Source: Vibrio sinus
GTDB lineage: Bacteria; Pseudomonadota; Gammaproteobacteria; Enterobacterales; Vibrionaceae
Reading direction: 5' to 3'
NCBI RefSeq assembly: GCF_023634645.1
Contig: NZ_JAMKMR010000011.1
Location: forward strand, 1-64,000
Length of the DNA: 64,000 nt
A program made the position numbers and the translations under genes. Shown piece after piece: positions 37,074-46,745 of the stretch (positions are counted from its first letter, which is position 1; each line of letters begins with the position of its first letter). Below the pieces are notes generated by a model. That model made no database searches. It was not told the origin of the DNA and was given only the letters and a program-made list of their open reading frames with translations.

Positions 37074-37229
37074 CCTGACTCCTTAATAGTTTCTGGTTAT
37101 ATTAACTGTTTATATTGTATTTTTATCGAGTTAATATCTAGTATAGTAGTTGAAAGGCGATATTTGATACTGAATATTAAAAAATTGTAGTATATTTTTT
37201 TGCAAGGAAGTTATAAGGTGGAATAAAAA

Positions 37230-37724
37230 ATGGTAGACAACTATAAAAAGCCGTCTAAAGATCTTGACCGCATCGATCGCAATATTCTAAATGAGTTGCA
37301 AAAAGATGGTCGAATCTCCAATGTGGAACTCTCAAAGCGTGTCGGCTTGTCTCCAACTCCGTGTTTAGAACGGGTACGTCGACTTGAGCGTCAAGGTTAC
37401 ATATTAGGCTATACGGCGCTTCTCAATCCTCAATATCTCGATGCATCATTATTGGTATTTGTCGAAATTACCTTAAATCGGGGCGCGCCAGATGTATTTG
37501 AGCAATTCAATACAGCCGTCCAAAAGCTTGATGATATTCAAGAATGCCATTTAGTCTCGGGTGATTTTGATTATCTTTTAAAAACTCGTGTATCAGACAT
37601 GAGCGCGTATCGTAAACTCTTGGGAGACACATTGTTGCGTTTACCTGGCGTTAACGACACTAGGACTTATGTTGTAATGGAAGAAGTCAAGCAGACCAAC
37701 CAGTTAGTGATTCGAACCCGTTAG
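37230..37724 (+). CDS. lrp: Leucine-responsive regulatory protein Lrp
   Basis: 164 aa, as in E. coli. N-terminal winged helix-turn-helix (LDRIDRNILNELQKDGRISNVELSKRVGLSPTPCLERVRRLERQGYI) and C-terminal RAM effector-binding domain (VKL..ECHLVSGDFDYLLKTRV). It is a global regulator of amino-acid metabolism; the opp operons in this window are plausible targets, as opp is in E. coli, but no site was established. AAGGTGG precedes the ATG. It precedes ftsK, as in many gammaproteobacteria. Confidence 0.97.
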   Translation: MVDNYKKPSKDLDRIDRNILNELQKDGRISNVELSKRVGLSPTPCLERVRRLERQGYILGYTALLNPQYLDASLLVFVEITLNRGAPDVFEQFNTAVQKLDDIQECHLVSGDFDYLLKTRVSDMSAYRKLLGDTLLRLPGVNDTRTYVVMEEVKQTNQLVIRTR

Positions 37725-37964
37725 GGCCTACATAGAATCCACTAGCCATAAACTGAAAATACCTTTCTATATTCTGACTTTTGGTAATTGGGTTTTGGAC
37801 TCTGATATGTTTAAATCTTTCTGAGTGGCGTAAGGGCCTCTTTTTTGACTAATTAGTGTTTTTTAACTAATTGAATAGAAAGAAGTAGGCCTTAGCTGCT
37901 CAAATTGTATTTAACAGAGCCTATCCTTAATAAGGGATGGTGTCAGCGGATGATTCAATAACCT
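37725..37964. other. lrp-ftsK gap with imperfect long inverted repeat
   Basis: AAGGGCCTCTTTTTTG near 37829-37844 and GAAAGAAGTAGGCCTT near 37879-37894 are imperfectly complementary and enclose two copies of ACTAATT. It could act as a weak terminator for lrp or a structured ftsK leader. No gene is supported. Confidence 0.35.
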
Positions 37965-40829
37965 ATGTTCAAAGAGAGCAAGAATAAAATCGAAACTACC
38001 ATCAAAACGGGTGAAGCGCCTCGTCCTTTCCGTTTAAATGGTTCGCAACGCCTTAAAGAGTGCGGGCTGATTCTCGCCGTACTGATTTCCATGTTGCTAC
38101 TTGTAGCGCTTCTCACTTTTAGCCCAGCCGATCCATCGTGGTCTCAAACTGCGTGGGGCATGCATATAAAAAACGCCGGAGGCTTCGTTGGAGCCTATGT
38201 CGCCGATACGCTATTTTTCACATTTGGCGTGCTAGCTTATCTTGTCCCATTTTTGTTGATCATCTCTTCTTGGGTGTACTACAGAAAAAAAGACTCGGGT
38301 GAACCAATAGACTTTATGCTTTGGGGTACGCGAGTATTAGGCCTAGTTATTATTGTCCTTACAAGCTGTGGGCTCGCGAATATCAACGCCAACGATATCT
38401 GGTACTTCTCATCCGGTGGCGTGATAGGGGATGTACTCACTAACCTTGCTTTACCCACTCTCAATGTTTTGGGCTCCACCTTAGTATTTCTCTTTTTGTG
38501 GGGGGCAGGATTTACTCTACTTACAGGCATCTCCTGGTTGAGAGTGGTAGAGTGGTTAGGTGAAAAGGCGATTGGTGGGCTTACTTCTCTGGTCAACCGG
38601 ACCCGAGGAGAGCAGGATGAGCTGATAGAGCCGATTCATAATATTGGTGTCGCTAAAGATGATTGGTTAGAGAATTCGAACCAACAAAACAGTTTGCCTG
38701 AAGAGCCTGCTCTCGAAGAGAGGCAAGCCGTCGATCCGTTGATGGAATCTACTTCGTCAGCAGGGACGTCTAAGCGCAAATTTAATATTCATGTTCCTGA
38801 AGCGTCTAAGCAAGAGAGAAAAGAGTCAGTACCAAATTTCTTGAAAACTGGAACAGATTCAGCTCCTGACGAGTTTGCCGTAGAGGTGGTGAGCCAAGAG
38901 GTCGATCTTGGTAAACAAAATTTAACCGCAACGATAGAAGAGCTTGAGAGAGCCGCTGCGGTTCAAGAAAACCTAGCGGTTGTCGATCCTTTGAACAACG
39001 AAGAGCTAAGCAGTATTCATCAAGATCTTGAGTCGCAAATTACGCCTCAAGAGCCAGTTGTCATTGAAGAAACACCTTGGAATATTGAAAACGACGCTGA
39101 ACAACCAGCTTTTGATGACACTCAACTAGACCAGATTGAACCTGATGATAAGCACATAGAGCCAGTGATTTCATCGTTTGATATTGAAGAAGAGCCATTA
39201 GAAATAGGAAGCTCGGAAACCGATGCAGATGTACAAGCCTTTCAAGACATGGTTTCGGAAGCGAAAAATGCGGTTAAAGAAAAACAAAACCCGTTCTTGA
39301 TGCAAAAAGAAGCTGACCTTCCTGTGCCTGAAGAGCCGATGCCGACGCTTGAATTGCTCTATCACCCAGAAAAAAGAGAAAACTTTATTGATAGGGAAGC
39401 GCTAGAAAACATAGCTAGACTGGTCGAGGCTAAGTTAGCCGACTATAAGATCCACGCGGAAGTGGTGGATATTTTCCCAGGTCCAGTCATTACCCGTTTT
39501 GAACTTGATCTTGCTCCGGGTGTAAAAGTAAGCCGAATTTCCAGTTTGTCGATGGATCTAGCACGTTCTCTTTCTGCTATGGCAGTGCGGGTGGTCGAAG
39601 TCATTCCAGGTAAACCATATGTTGGGTTAGAGTTACCTAACATGAGTCGTCAGACCGTGTACTTTTCTGATGTGGTGGGCAGCCCGCAGTTCGAAGATGC
39701 TAAGTCTCCAACTACTGTAGTACTTGGGCAAGATATCGCCGGTGACGCTGTGGTTGCTGATTTGGCAAAAATGCCGCATGTGTTAGTCGCAGGTACCACA
39801 GGCTCAGGTAAGTCAGTTGGTGTCAATGTGATGATTCTGAGCATGCTGTACAAAGCGACACCGGAAGAAGTTCGGTTTATTATGATTGACCCTAAGATGT
39901 TGGAGCTTTCAGTCTATGAAGGGATCCCACATTTGCTCTCAGAGGTTGTCACCGATATGAAAGACGCATCAAACGCGCTTCGTTGGTGTGTCGGTGAAAT
40001 GGAGCGACGATATAAACTCATGTCAGCACTGGGTGTGAGGAACATCAAAGGCTTTAACGATAAGCTGAAAATGGCAGCAGAAGCTGGGCATCCTATCCAT
40101 GATCCTTTATGGCAAGAAGGCGATAGTATGGATCAAGAAGCGCCATTGCTGACAAACCTGCCTTATATCGTGGTTATCGTTGATGAATTTGCTGATTTGA
40201 TGATGGTAGTCGGCAAAAAAGTGGAAGAGCTTATTGCTAGGCTGGCACAAAAAGCCCGTGCTGCGGGTATTCATTTGATTCTTGCAACACAAAGGCCGTC
40301 GGTGGATGTCATCACTGGTCTTATCAAAGCAAATATTCCAACTCGCGTTGCCTTTACCGTGTCAACCAAGACCGATTCCAGAACCATTTTGGATCAGGGT
40401 GGCGCTGAGTCATTGTTAGGTATGGGTGACATGCTGTATCTGCCGCCTGGTTCGAGTCATACCGTGCGAGTTCACGGCGCGTTTGCTTCTGATGATGACG
40501 TTCATGCGGTCGTGAATAACTGGAAAGCACGTGGCAAACCGGAATATGTCGATGGCATAACCAGTGGTGATCAGTCCCCTGAGACGTTGTTACCGGGTGA
40601 GAAAATGGAGACAGAAGAAGAAATGGATCCATTGTTTGATCAAGTGGTTGAGCACGTAGTAGAAACGCGACGAGGCTCAGTTTCTGGCGTGCAGCGTCGA
40701 TTTAAGATTGGTTATAACCGCGCCGCGAGAATTGTTGAGCAGCTTGAAATGCAAGGCATCGTTAGCGCACCGGGTCATAACGGCAACCGAGAGGTGTTAG
40801 CGCCAGCGCCGGGCAGAGATATGAACTAA
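37965..40829 (+). CDS. ftsK: DNA translocase FtsK
   Basis: 954 aa. N-terminal domain with four membrane helices (about residues 35-180), then an acidic linker of about 280 residues that is variable among species, then the RecA-type motor with Walker A in [13 protein letters not shown] (about 609-621) and Walker [13 protein letters not shown]. The C-terminal gamma winged helix ([26 protein letters not shown]) reads KOPS sites. It couples septum formation to clearing and resolving chromosome ends at dif. The ATG has no strong ribosome-binding site; an alternative start was not found. Confidence 0.97.
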   Translation: MFKESKNKIETTIKTGEAPRPFRLNGSQRLKECGLILAVLISMLLLVALLTFSPADPSWSQTAWGMHIKNAGGFVGAYVADTLFFTFGVLAYLVPFLLIISSWVYYRKKDSGEPIDFMLWGTRVLGLVIIVLTSCGLANINANDIWYFSSGGVIGDVLTNLALPTLNVLGSTLVFLFLWGAGFTLLTGISWLRVVEWLGEKAIGGLTSLVNRTRGEQDELIEPIHNIGVAKDDWLENSNQQNSLPEEPALEERQAVDPLMESTSSAGTSKRKFNIHVPEASKQERKESVPNFLKTGTDSAPDEFAVEVVSQEVDLGKQNLTATIEELERAAAVQENLAVVDPLNNEELSSIHQDLESQITPQEPVVIEETPWNIENDAEQPAFDDTQLDQIEPDDKHIEPVISSFDIEEEPLEIGSSETDADVQAFQDMVSEAKNAVKEKQNPFLMQKEADLPVPEEPMPTLELLYHPEKRENFIDREALENIARLVEAKLADYKIHAEVVDIFPGPVITRFELDLAPGVKVSRISSLSMDLARSLSAMAVRVVEVIPGKPYVGLELPNMSRQTVYFSDVVGSPQFEDAKSPTTVVLGQDIAGDAVVADLAKMPHVLVAGTTGSGKSVGVNVMILSMLYKATPEEVRFIMIDPKMLELSVYEGIPHLLSEVVTDMKDASNALRWCVGEMERRYKLMSALGVRNIKGFNDKLKMAAEAGHPIHDPLWQEGDSMDQEAPLLTNLPYIVVIVDEFADLMMVVGKKVEELIARLAQKARAAGIHLILATQRPSVDVITGLIKANIPTRVAFTVSTKTDSRTILDQGGAESLLGMGDMLYLPPGSSHTVRVHGAFASDDDVHAVVNNWKARGKPEYVDGITSGDQSPETLLPGEKMETEEEMDPLFDQVVEHVVETRRGSVSGVQRRFKIGYNRAARIVEQLEMQGIVSAPGHNGNREVLAPAPGRDMN

Positions 40830-40842
40830 CCAGCCAGAAACG

Positions 40843-40874
40843 AAAAACCCCGCGAAAAATCCGCGGGGTTTTTT
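40843..40874. terminator. Terminator between ftsK and dsbB
   Basis: AAAAACCCCGCG (40843-40854) and CGCGGGGTTTTT (40862-40873) form a perfect 12-bp stem with a seven-base loop. It serves convergent genes in both directions. Confidence 0.94.
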
Positions 40875-40892
40875 ATTCGCGCCAAATTATCT

Positions 40893-41426
40893 TTAGCGGA
40901 AGGTCAATCCAGTTTTACGAGTAAATTGGCTAACAAAGACCAAGACCAGCGCCACAAGGTTGCCTGCAAATATTACGATAAGCCATTGAGGCATAGATAA
41001 TGTTAGGAATTGCCATTTAATATCAGAGCACTGAGCGCCAGCGGAAAACATCCAAGGGAACCATTGATGCAATGGAAGCCAGCTTGGGAACTCAGGAATC
41101 AAGCTACACGTTGCAAAAATGTTTGGATGAAGCTGCATGCCAACATGCTCAATAGATAAAGACAGTCCTTTCGCAGCGCTAATGCCCCATACGATCATAC
41201 CTAACCAAACAAAAAACGAATTCTTGGGATTAATTAGCCCGATCAGTGCGCCTAAAGCAATACCCAGCACGGCTACTCTTTCATAGATGCACATCACACA
41301 TGGAGTGAGTTGCATGACATGTTGAAAGTAAAGGGCGGTGCCATCGATTAATAATGCGCAGAAAAGTAAAAGTGCCCAAGAACTCCGACGTTTAGAAAAT
41401 TGCTTGATTGATGAAAGTAAAGTCAC
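40893..41426 (-). CDS. dsbB: Disulfide bond formation protein DsbB
   Basis: 177 aa inner-membrane quinone-linked oxidase that reoxidises DsbA. Four transmembrane helices. The first redox pair is C43-C46 in TPCVMCIYER, the second C107 and C133 in the second periplasmic loop. It starts with GTG at 41426, with AAGGGA eight bases upstream. It follows nhaB on the same strand, with a hairpin between them. Confidence 0.95.
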   Translation of the reverse strand: MTLLSSIKQFSKRRSSWALLLFCALLIDGTALYFQHVMQLTPCVMCIYERVAVLGIALGALIGLINPKNSFFVWLGMIVWGISAAKGLSLSIEHVGMQLHPNIFATCSLIPEFPSWLPLHQWFPWMFSAGAQCSDIKWQFLTLSMPQWLIVIFAGNLVALVLVFVSQFTRKTGLTFR

Positions 41427-41446
41427 AAATTGTCCCTTTAATAATG

Positions 41447-41475
41447 GAAAAGCTCTGATGTATCAGAGCTTTTTA
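41447..41475. terminator. Hairpin between nhaB and dsbB
   Basis: AAAAGCTCTGA (41447-41457) and TCAGAGCTTTTT (41463-41474) pair around a short loop. In the direction of nhaB transcription four U residues follow the stem, so it would end or reduce nhaB transcripts before dsbB. Confidence 0.7.
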
Positions 41476-41507
41476 TCTTGTATTGGCTGGATATTCAAAT
41501 CATTTTT

Positions 41508-43097
41508 CTAATGACCTATTGCTTTGGTTGCTTCTAGCGCATTTGAGGTCACATCAGAGATCCAGCCAATGTGTTGAAAATAGGCGGTCATGGGTTCGAT
41601 AAAGAACAGAATACCTATAAAGCCAACAATGGATAAAACGATGGTATAGGGCAATGCCATGATAACCATTCGGCCGTAAGATAAACGAATCAGCGGGGCT
41701 AGCGTGGATGTAAGCAGGAAGAGAAAGGCGGCTTGGCCATTAGGTGTCGCGACAGATGGAAGGTTGGTTCCGGTGTTGATTGCCACGGCGAGCAAGTCAA
41801 ATTGTTCTCGTGATATTAGGCCTTGAATTAGCGCCTCTTTGACTTCAAGAATATAAACCGTTCCGACGAATACATTGTCCGACACCATTGATAGTAATCC
41901 ATTCGCCACATAGAAGAGCGCAAGTTGAGCACTTTCATTTTTTACGTTTAGCACCGCATCGATGACCGGAGCAAACAAGTGCTGGTCTATGATGACTGCG
42001 ACGATTGAGAAGAAAACCGCCAGAAGCGCAGTGAAAGGCAATGCCTCTTCAAATGCCTTACCAATCTGATGTTCTTCAACAATACCAGTGAAAGAGGTGG
42101 CCAAGATAATGACAGAGAGTCCAATTAGCCCCACCGCCGCTAAATGGAGAGCCAGTCCAACAATTAACCAAACAGCAATGATTCCCTGCACATACAATTT
42201 CACAACATCTTGCTTTGTCCGTGATTTTTTCTGCGCGTTGTCAAAATCGACCAAAATCTTTTTAACGTTACTTGGTAGTTCTGCACCATAACCAAACACT
42301 TTAAATTTTTCGACTAAGACACAAGTGATAAGGCCGAAGATAAACACAGGGACGGTAATAGGAGCCATGCGTATAATGAAGTCACCAAACTGCCATCCAG
42401 CTTGATCAGCGATAATCAAGTTTTGTGGTTCTCCCACCATGGTCATCACGCCACCTAAAGCAGTACCAACGCCCGCATGCATCAAGAGTGAGCGTAAAAA
42501 GGCGCGGTATTTTTCTAAATCGTCACGAGTTAAATCGCAAAGGTGTTCATCTTGTGTGTGATCATGTGATGTTGTGCTGCCTTTGCCAGAGGCGACTTTA
42601 TGATAGATGGCGTAGAATCCTACCGCGACACTGATGACCACGGCAATCACGGTCAGCGCGTCTAAGAAAGCGGATAAAAATGCTGAGACAAAGCAAAATG
42701 AAAGTGACAGTAGAACTTTTGAACGTATACCGAGTAAGATCTTCGTGAAAATAAACAGAAGAAGCTGCTTCATAAAATAGATGCCTGCCACCATAAAAAT
42801 TAGTAGCAGTAGTACTTCAATATTAGCAACCAATTCATGCTTTACTTGCTCGGGGCTCGTCATACCAATGGCAATGGCCTCAATTGCCAGCAAGCCACCA
42901 GGTTGAAGTGGGTAGCATTTCAATGCCATGGCTAGAGTAAAGATGAATTCTATGACTAACAGCCATCCAGCAACAAACGGGTTGATGTGGAAAACGATAG
43001 GGTTGATAACCAGAAATACGACAATGGCCGTTTTATACCAGTTAGGTGAATTGCCAAGAAAATTTTTGACAAAAGCGTTTCCGAGTGACATCGGCAT
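41508..43097 (-). CDS. nhaB: Na+/H+ antiporter NhaB
   Basis: 529 aa, close to E. coli NhaB. Multi-helix inner-membrane antiporter that expels Na+ in exchange for protons. The N-terminal [29 protein letters not shown] matches the family. [21 protein letters not shown] and [16 protein letters not shown] are conserved transport segments. AGAAGAGT is seven bases before the ATG. It diverges from fadR, an arrangement also found in E. coli. Confidence 0.96.
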   Translation of the reverse strand: MPMSLGNAFVKNFLGNSPNWYKTAIVVFLVINPIVFHINPFVAGWLLVIEFIFTLAMALKCYPLQPGGLLAIEAIAIGMTSPEQVKHELVANIEVLLLLIFMVAGIYFMKQLLLFIFTKILLGIRSKVLLSLSFCFVSAFLSAFLDALTVIAVVISVAVGFYAIYHKVASGKGSTTSHDHTQDEHLCDLTRDDLEKYRAFLRSLLMHAGVGTALGGVMTMVGEPQNLIIADQAGWQFGDFIIRMAPITVPVFIFGLITCVLVEKFKVFGYGAELPSNVKKILVDFDNAQKKSRTKQDVVKLYVQGIIAVWLIVGLALHLAAVGLIGLSVIILATSFTGIVEEHQIGKAFEEALPFTALLAVFFSIVAVIIDQHLFAPVIDAVLNVKNESAQLALFYVANGLLSMVSDNVFVGTVYILEVKEALIQGLISREQFDLLAVAINTGTNLPSVATPNGQAAFLFLLTSTLAPLIRLSYGRMVIMALPYTIVLSIVGFIGILFFIEPMTAYFQHIGWISDVTSNALEATKAIGH

Positions 43098-43176
43098 AAA
43101 TAATACTCTTCTTGTTTAAACCAAACATGGCCTGCATTATTTACGGGTTCTATCCAGTCGATTCACTAGATAACTG

Positions 43177-43233
43177 CTGCACAGCGAGACATTCAATTTG
43201 AAAAACGAGCATTGTCGGGACGATGCTGTGCAG
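43177..43233 (-). promoter_or_regulatory. Long-range stem in the nhaB leader
   Basis: CTGCACAGC (43177-43185) and GCTGTGCAG (43225-43233) are perfect complements 39 bases apart and can extend by two G-T pairs. In the nhaB mRNA this would lie within or near the 5' leader. The inner part also contains GACA/TGTC arms. Confidence 0.4.
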
Positions 43234-43778
43234 TGCTTCCCTGAAAATTAATGACAAGCGCTCCTTGCTCAGCGCAAACTGTACTGATGAAAGTGATAGA
43301 GTCAATAGTAATCTCAGTTCAGGGCTGAATCTGAGTGCGGTTTTGTTGCGAAACGAGATCGATACAGCGATTTCACACCTTTTTCGTAGACGTTTTGCCG
43401 ATTTTAAGCTGAAAGGGAGAAAATTAGCGGGTGATTTAAGTTATATGCATTAATTGACGGTAAAAATGCAAACTTGATGCAGAGCTCATTTATTTTCTAC
43501 ACTAGTTGATCTTCTCATAATTGACTGTCTTTAATAATTTTTAATTGTAAGTGAGAATAAAATCAGCAGATTTATGATGCTAATAAGATGATTTTTATTG
43601 TTAAGACACTTTATGAGGTGTTGTTCATATTAAATTTGATGAAATGAAACTCATAGAGCAAATAGTGTCAATGAGAAAACGAATTTTTCTTAGAATCTTT
43701 GTTTTGTGTAATACAAGTTTTTATGCATTTTATTTTTATCGTGCCAAACTAGTGGTATGATGAGTTGTATTAGGTCCT

Positions 43779-43825
43779 TATACCCAAGCAACCTGACGCC
43801 GTTGAAGCCAGGTTGCTTGGGTATA
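43779..43825. repeat. 17-bp perfect inverted repeat of an intergenic TATACCCAAGC family
   Basis: TATACCCAAGCAACCTG (43779-43795) and its exact complement (43809-43825) are separated by 13 bases. It lies 22 bases before the fadR ATG. A single arm of nearly the same sequence occurs at 60688-60703. In RNA it would form a very stable hairpin. Confidence 0.7.
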
Positions 43826-43847
43826 TAACAAACTGGAAAAGTAATTA

Positions 43848-44687
43848 ATGGTCATAAAGGCAAAAAGTCCGGCTGGATTTGCAGAAAAATACATTATTGA
43901 GAGTATATGGAATGGTCGTTTCCCGCCGGGTTCCATTTTACCAGCTGAACGAGAACTGTCTGAACTCATTGGTGTGACTCGTACAACCCTAAGAGAAGTA
44001 TTACAGAGGCTAGCTCGTGATGGGTGGTTGACGATTCGCCACGGTAAACCAACGCAAGTGAATCAGTTTATGGAAACTTCTGGGCTTCATATCCTTGATA
44101 CCTTGATGACGCTAGATGCGGATAATGCCACTGCTATCGTAGAAGATCTCCTCGCCGCTCGCGCAAATATTAGCCCGATTTTTATGCGTTATGCCTTCAA
44201 AACCAATCCAGAAAGCTCCGAGCGCACGATAGTGAATGTGATTGAGTCTTGCCAAGCCTTGTTGCAAGCGGAATCATGGGATTCATTCATGGAATCATCA
44301 CCTTATGCTGATAAAATTTCGCAGCATGTCAGCGACGACGGGGAAAAAGACCCTGAGAAACGTGAATCGAACTTAATTGCTAAGACATTCAATTTTTATG
44401 ATTATATGTTGTTTCAACGACTCGCTTTTCATTCCGGAAATCAAATCTACGGCTTAATTTTTAATGGCCTGAAGAAGCTGTACGACAGAGTAGGGAGTTA
44501 CTACTTTTCTGATGAAACGGCCCGCTCTCTGGCTTTAACGTTTTACCAAGAGCTACTTGATGTCTGTCGTTCGGGAGAACGAGAGAAGCTTCCTCTTGTT
44601 GTTCGTCATTATGGTATGGAAAGTTCCCAGATATGGAACAAAATGAAAAAGACCTTACCGACTAATTTCACTGAAGATGAAAGTTAA
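43848..44687 (+). CDS. fadR: Fatty-acid metabolism regulator FadR (long Vibrio form)
   Basis: 279 aa. GntR-type winged helix at residues 1-75 ([29 protein letters not shown]), followed by the FadR helical acyl-CoA-binding domain. It is about 40 residues longer than E. coli FadR (239 aa), with the insert near residues 135-175; this is known for Vibrio FadR. It activates fab genes and represses fad genes. The start [21 protein letters not shown] matches the family. A hairpin-forming repeat lies 22 bases upstream; the ribosome-binding site is weak (AAAAGTAATT). Confidence 0.95.
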   Translation: MVIKAKSPAGFAEKYIIESIWNGRFPPGSILPAERELSELIGVTRTTLREVLQRLARDGWLTIRHGKPTQVNQFMETSGLHILDTLMTLDADNATAIVEDLLAARANISPIFMRYAFKTNPESSERTIVNVIESCQALLQAESWDSFMESSPYADKISQHVSDDGEKDPEKRESNLIAKTFNFYDYMLFQRLAFHSGNQIYGLIFNGLKKLYDRVGSYYFSDETARSLALTFYQELLDVCRSGEREKLPLVVRHYGMESSQIWNKMKKTLPTNFTEDES

Positions 44688-44737
44688 AGAGTTTGTCATT
44701 TAGGTCGGTATAGCCCACTTTATAGAATTGAAATGAG

Positions 44738-44769
44738 AAACCCCACCGCTTGTTAAAGCGATGGGGTTT
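44738..44769. terminator. Bidirectional terminator between fadR and the CARF nuclease gene
   Basis: AAACCCCACCGCTT and AAGCGATGGGGTTT pair with one mismatch around GTTA. It lies between convergent genes. Confidence 0.85.
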
Positions 44770-44775
44770 AATATT

Positions 44776-45945
44776 TTAATGAGACTCCTCATTTTCATGG
44801 CCTTCCGCCGCCCAAAACCACTGTGTTAGATGAGATTCTAGATCGCCTAACTCGTCTGGCCCTATAAGGGCTAAACCAAGATCTTCTGCCCGAGTGATAT
44901 CGTTGTACCTCAAAGGCCGGAAGCTAACCAACATTGCCCTTGCTTGTAATCCACCAAGAAGATCTCTAAGTGACTCTAACTTATATAGCGTATCGTCTCC
45001 ATCATCGCGCATCCCTTTGGTTTTGCACTCAATGATATGCAGTTTATTGTTTACGACGCAGGCTACGTCAAGCTCGTTGCGAACTTCTCGATCACCTAGC
45101 TGACGGTACACCTGAACGCCCAGTGATTGGTCTTGTATCGTGGGCATTTTGCGCTGAACTTGCTTAACGGTATTGTGAACTAAGTTTTCAAGCCACTCAC
45201 CGTTTGAAAAGCGGCGAGCGTTTTCATCTGCAAACGTTAGGACACCTTTGGCATACGTTGCGATATTGGCGTTAACGAGATCAGTAATGAGCTGGTTTAG
45301 CTCTTTGTAACCTTGTTGCTTTTCTGTGAGCTGTACATTCAGTTTTTGTTCTTTACGACAGGTGGTTGCAAGGTAGTTCAATGTCGCAAGACCTGGTCCT
45401 AGTTCAAGGGCCTGACTCGCCCATCTCTGGCCGATATAATGCAACCGATCATTCAGCTCAGCTGGCAGTTCTTGGTTGTTAAACTCTCCTCTAGCGCCAA
45501 AGATTGTCAAGTAATCCGCGATGGTGATTTTATCTTGGACTTGGCCTTCTGCACGAGATTCTGGATATAACCAGCAGAACTTGTCGCTGTTGGGCTCTAC
45601 GACGAAAACAGGCCACTGGTGGTCTCGAAACACGTCATAAACTGACAGTAGCCTATGGCGTAGGCCACAGCTTGCATTGAGAATCACTTCATCATCTAGT
45701 TGCCCAAGCTTTTTCGCGAGCTCTTGGGCCGAACGTTTGATATGTAAGGTACTTGCGTCTTCAGGTATTTCGAAAAACTCAGAATGAATGCTCCTACGCG
45801 AAAGCACTTGGCTTAACCGGTGAAATATTTCTTTTTGACTATTGTCACCTATGAAGATCATTTGCGTGCTCTTTACTCGATTATCAAGCAGTGGCGTTAC
45901 CAAGCGAATAGGATCTGAATCAATAATACCGACATGAATGGTCAT
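44776..45945 (-). CDS. CARF-domain PD-(D/E)xK nuclease, VC1899/DUF1887 (Card1/Can2-like) family
   Basis: 389 aa. Residues 1-140 form a CARF (Rossmann-like) domain that in type III CRISPR ancillary nucleases binds cyclic oligoadenylate; the expected N-x-T-G-G loop reads NASCGLRHRL (90-99). A middle helical/winged segment (about 150-245) follows. The C-terminal nuclease has E250 in NGEWLE, E291-x-D293 and E306-C-K308, a PD-(D/E)xK core that is intact. V. cholerae VC1899, the structural representative (PDB 1XMX from memory), lies next to fadR, as here. AGGTAACGTT precedes the ATG. It stands alone, with no cas genes or CRISPR array nearby. Trigger unknown. Confidence 0.85.
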   Translation of the reverse strand: MTIHVGIIDSDPIRLVTPLLDNRVKSTQMIFIGDNSQKEIFHRLSQVLSRRSIHSEFFEIPEDASTLHIKRSAQELAKKLGQLDDEVILNASCGLRHRLLSVYDVFRDHQWPVFVVEPNSDKFCWLYPESRAEGQVQDKITIADYLTIFGARGEFNNQELPAELNDRLHYIGQRWASQALELGPGLATLNYLATTCRKEQKLNVQLTEKQQGYKELNQLITDLVNANIATYAKGVLTFADENARRFSNGEWLENLVHNTVKQVQRKMPTIQDQSLGVQVYRQLGDREVRNELDVACVVNNKLHIIECKTKGMRDDGDDTLYKLESLRDLLGGLQARAMLVSFRPLRYNDITRAEDLGLALIGPDELGDLESHLTQWFWAAEGHENEESH

Positions 45946-46235
45946 AACGTTACCTCATTATTGGGCATGTAGGCCCTAAACCTGGGGCTATGATACTGGG
46001 TTAAATCAGCAGGTTTCATTTGAAATTCTGCATATAAGGTTAATTGGGTAATAAAATAACCCTTATGACGATATAGCGATGAAATTCCCAAAAACAAGGT
46101 GAGATGGAGAATATTTGAAGAATTCTAGCCATATTTACAGCACGCTGACTTATACCCGCGCATTGATATTATTGAGCTTTTTGCCACCTTCAAGCATACT
46201 GGCGGCAATCATTTAAAAGTGTAACGGAGCATTTT

Positions 46236-46586
46236 ATGTCTGAGGAAACTATCTTTAGTAAAATTATTCGCAAAGAGATCCCTGCCGATATCGTGTATGA
46301 AGACGAACTGGTGACGGCATTTAGAGACATTAGCCCAAGAGCACCAACTCATATTTTAATAATTCCTAACAAACTTATTCCGACGGTTAACGATGTGACG
46401 CTTGAAGATGAAGCAGCAATGGGCAGAATGTTTACTGTTGCAAGGAAACTTGCAGAGCAAGAAGGTGTCTCAGAAGACGGCTATCGCCTATTAGTGAATT
46501 GTAATGCCCATGGCGGTCAAGAAGTCTACCACATTCATATGCACTTAGTTGGTGGTAGAGCTTTAGGGCCAATGTTATCTAACTAA
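46236..46586 (+). CDS. hinT: HIT-family purine nucleoside phosphoramidase HinT
   Basis: 116 aa. The catalytic histidine triad H99-I-H101-M-H103 (HIHMHLVGG) and [19 protein letters not shown] mark the HinT branch. It hydrolyses AMP-lysine and aminoacyl-adenylate phosphoramidates. AACGGAG lies before the ATG. It heads the conserved group with ycfL, lpoB, thiK and ycfP, though a hairpin follows it. Confidence 0.95.
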   Translation: MSEETIFSKIIRKEIPADIVYEDELVTAFRDISPRAPTHILIIPNKLIPTVNDVTLEDEAAMGRMFTVARKLAEQEGVSEDGYRLLVNCNAHGGQEVYHIHMHLVGGRALGPMLSN

Positions 46587-46634
46587 CGAATTGGATGGTT
46601 TGTTTTGTAATCAAACAGGCAATATCACGACAAA

Positions 46635-46671
46635 GGTCAACACGTCTTAAAATGGGCGTGTTGACCGTTTG
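46635..46671 (+). terminator. Terminator-like hairpin after hinT
   Basis: GGTCAACACG (46635-46644) and CGTGTTGACC (46657-46666) form a perfect 10-bp stem, followed by GTTTG. Weak U-run. Confidence 0.65.
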
Positions 46672-46745
46672 CATTATCCCCAAGTAGGCTAAAATTTAGG
46701 TTTATGGGGCAAATTAAGATCTTCAGAAAAGAACGGAAAGCTATA

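Larger units (their letters stand above)
43098..43847. other. Divergent nhaB-fadR region with two inverted repeats
   Basis: 750 bases with no supported gene; an open frame at 43223-43453 has no motif and is rejected. It contains a 9-bp inverted repeat 80-136 bases upstream of nhaB (43177-43233) and a perfect 17-bp repeat just before fadR (43779-43825). Sequences between 43490 and 43740 are AT-rich, promoter-like and without a recognisable FadR site. Confidence 0.45.

Noticed and set aside
43223..43453. Open frame in the nhaB-fadR gap
   Set aside because: No motif or ribosome-binding site, and its start lies within the structured nhaB upstream region.
43751..43770. Possible FadR box AACTAGTGGTATGATGAGTT before fadR
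   Set aside because: Spacing and central bases do not fit the 17-bp FadR consensus.
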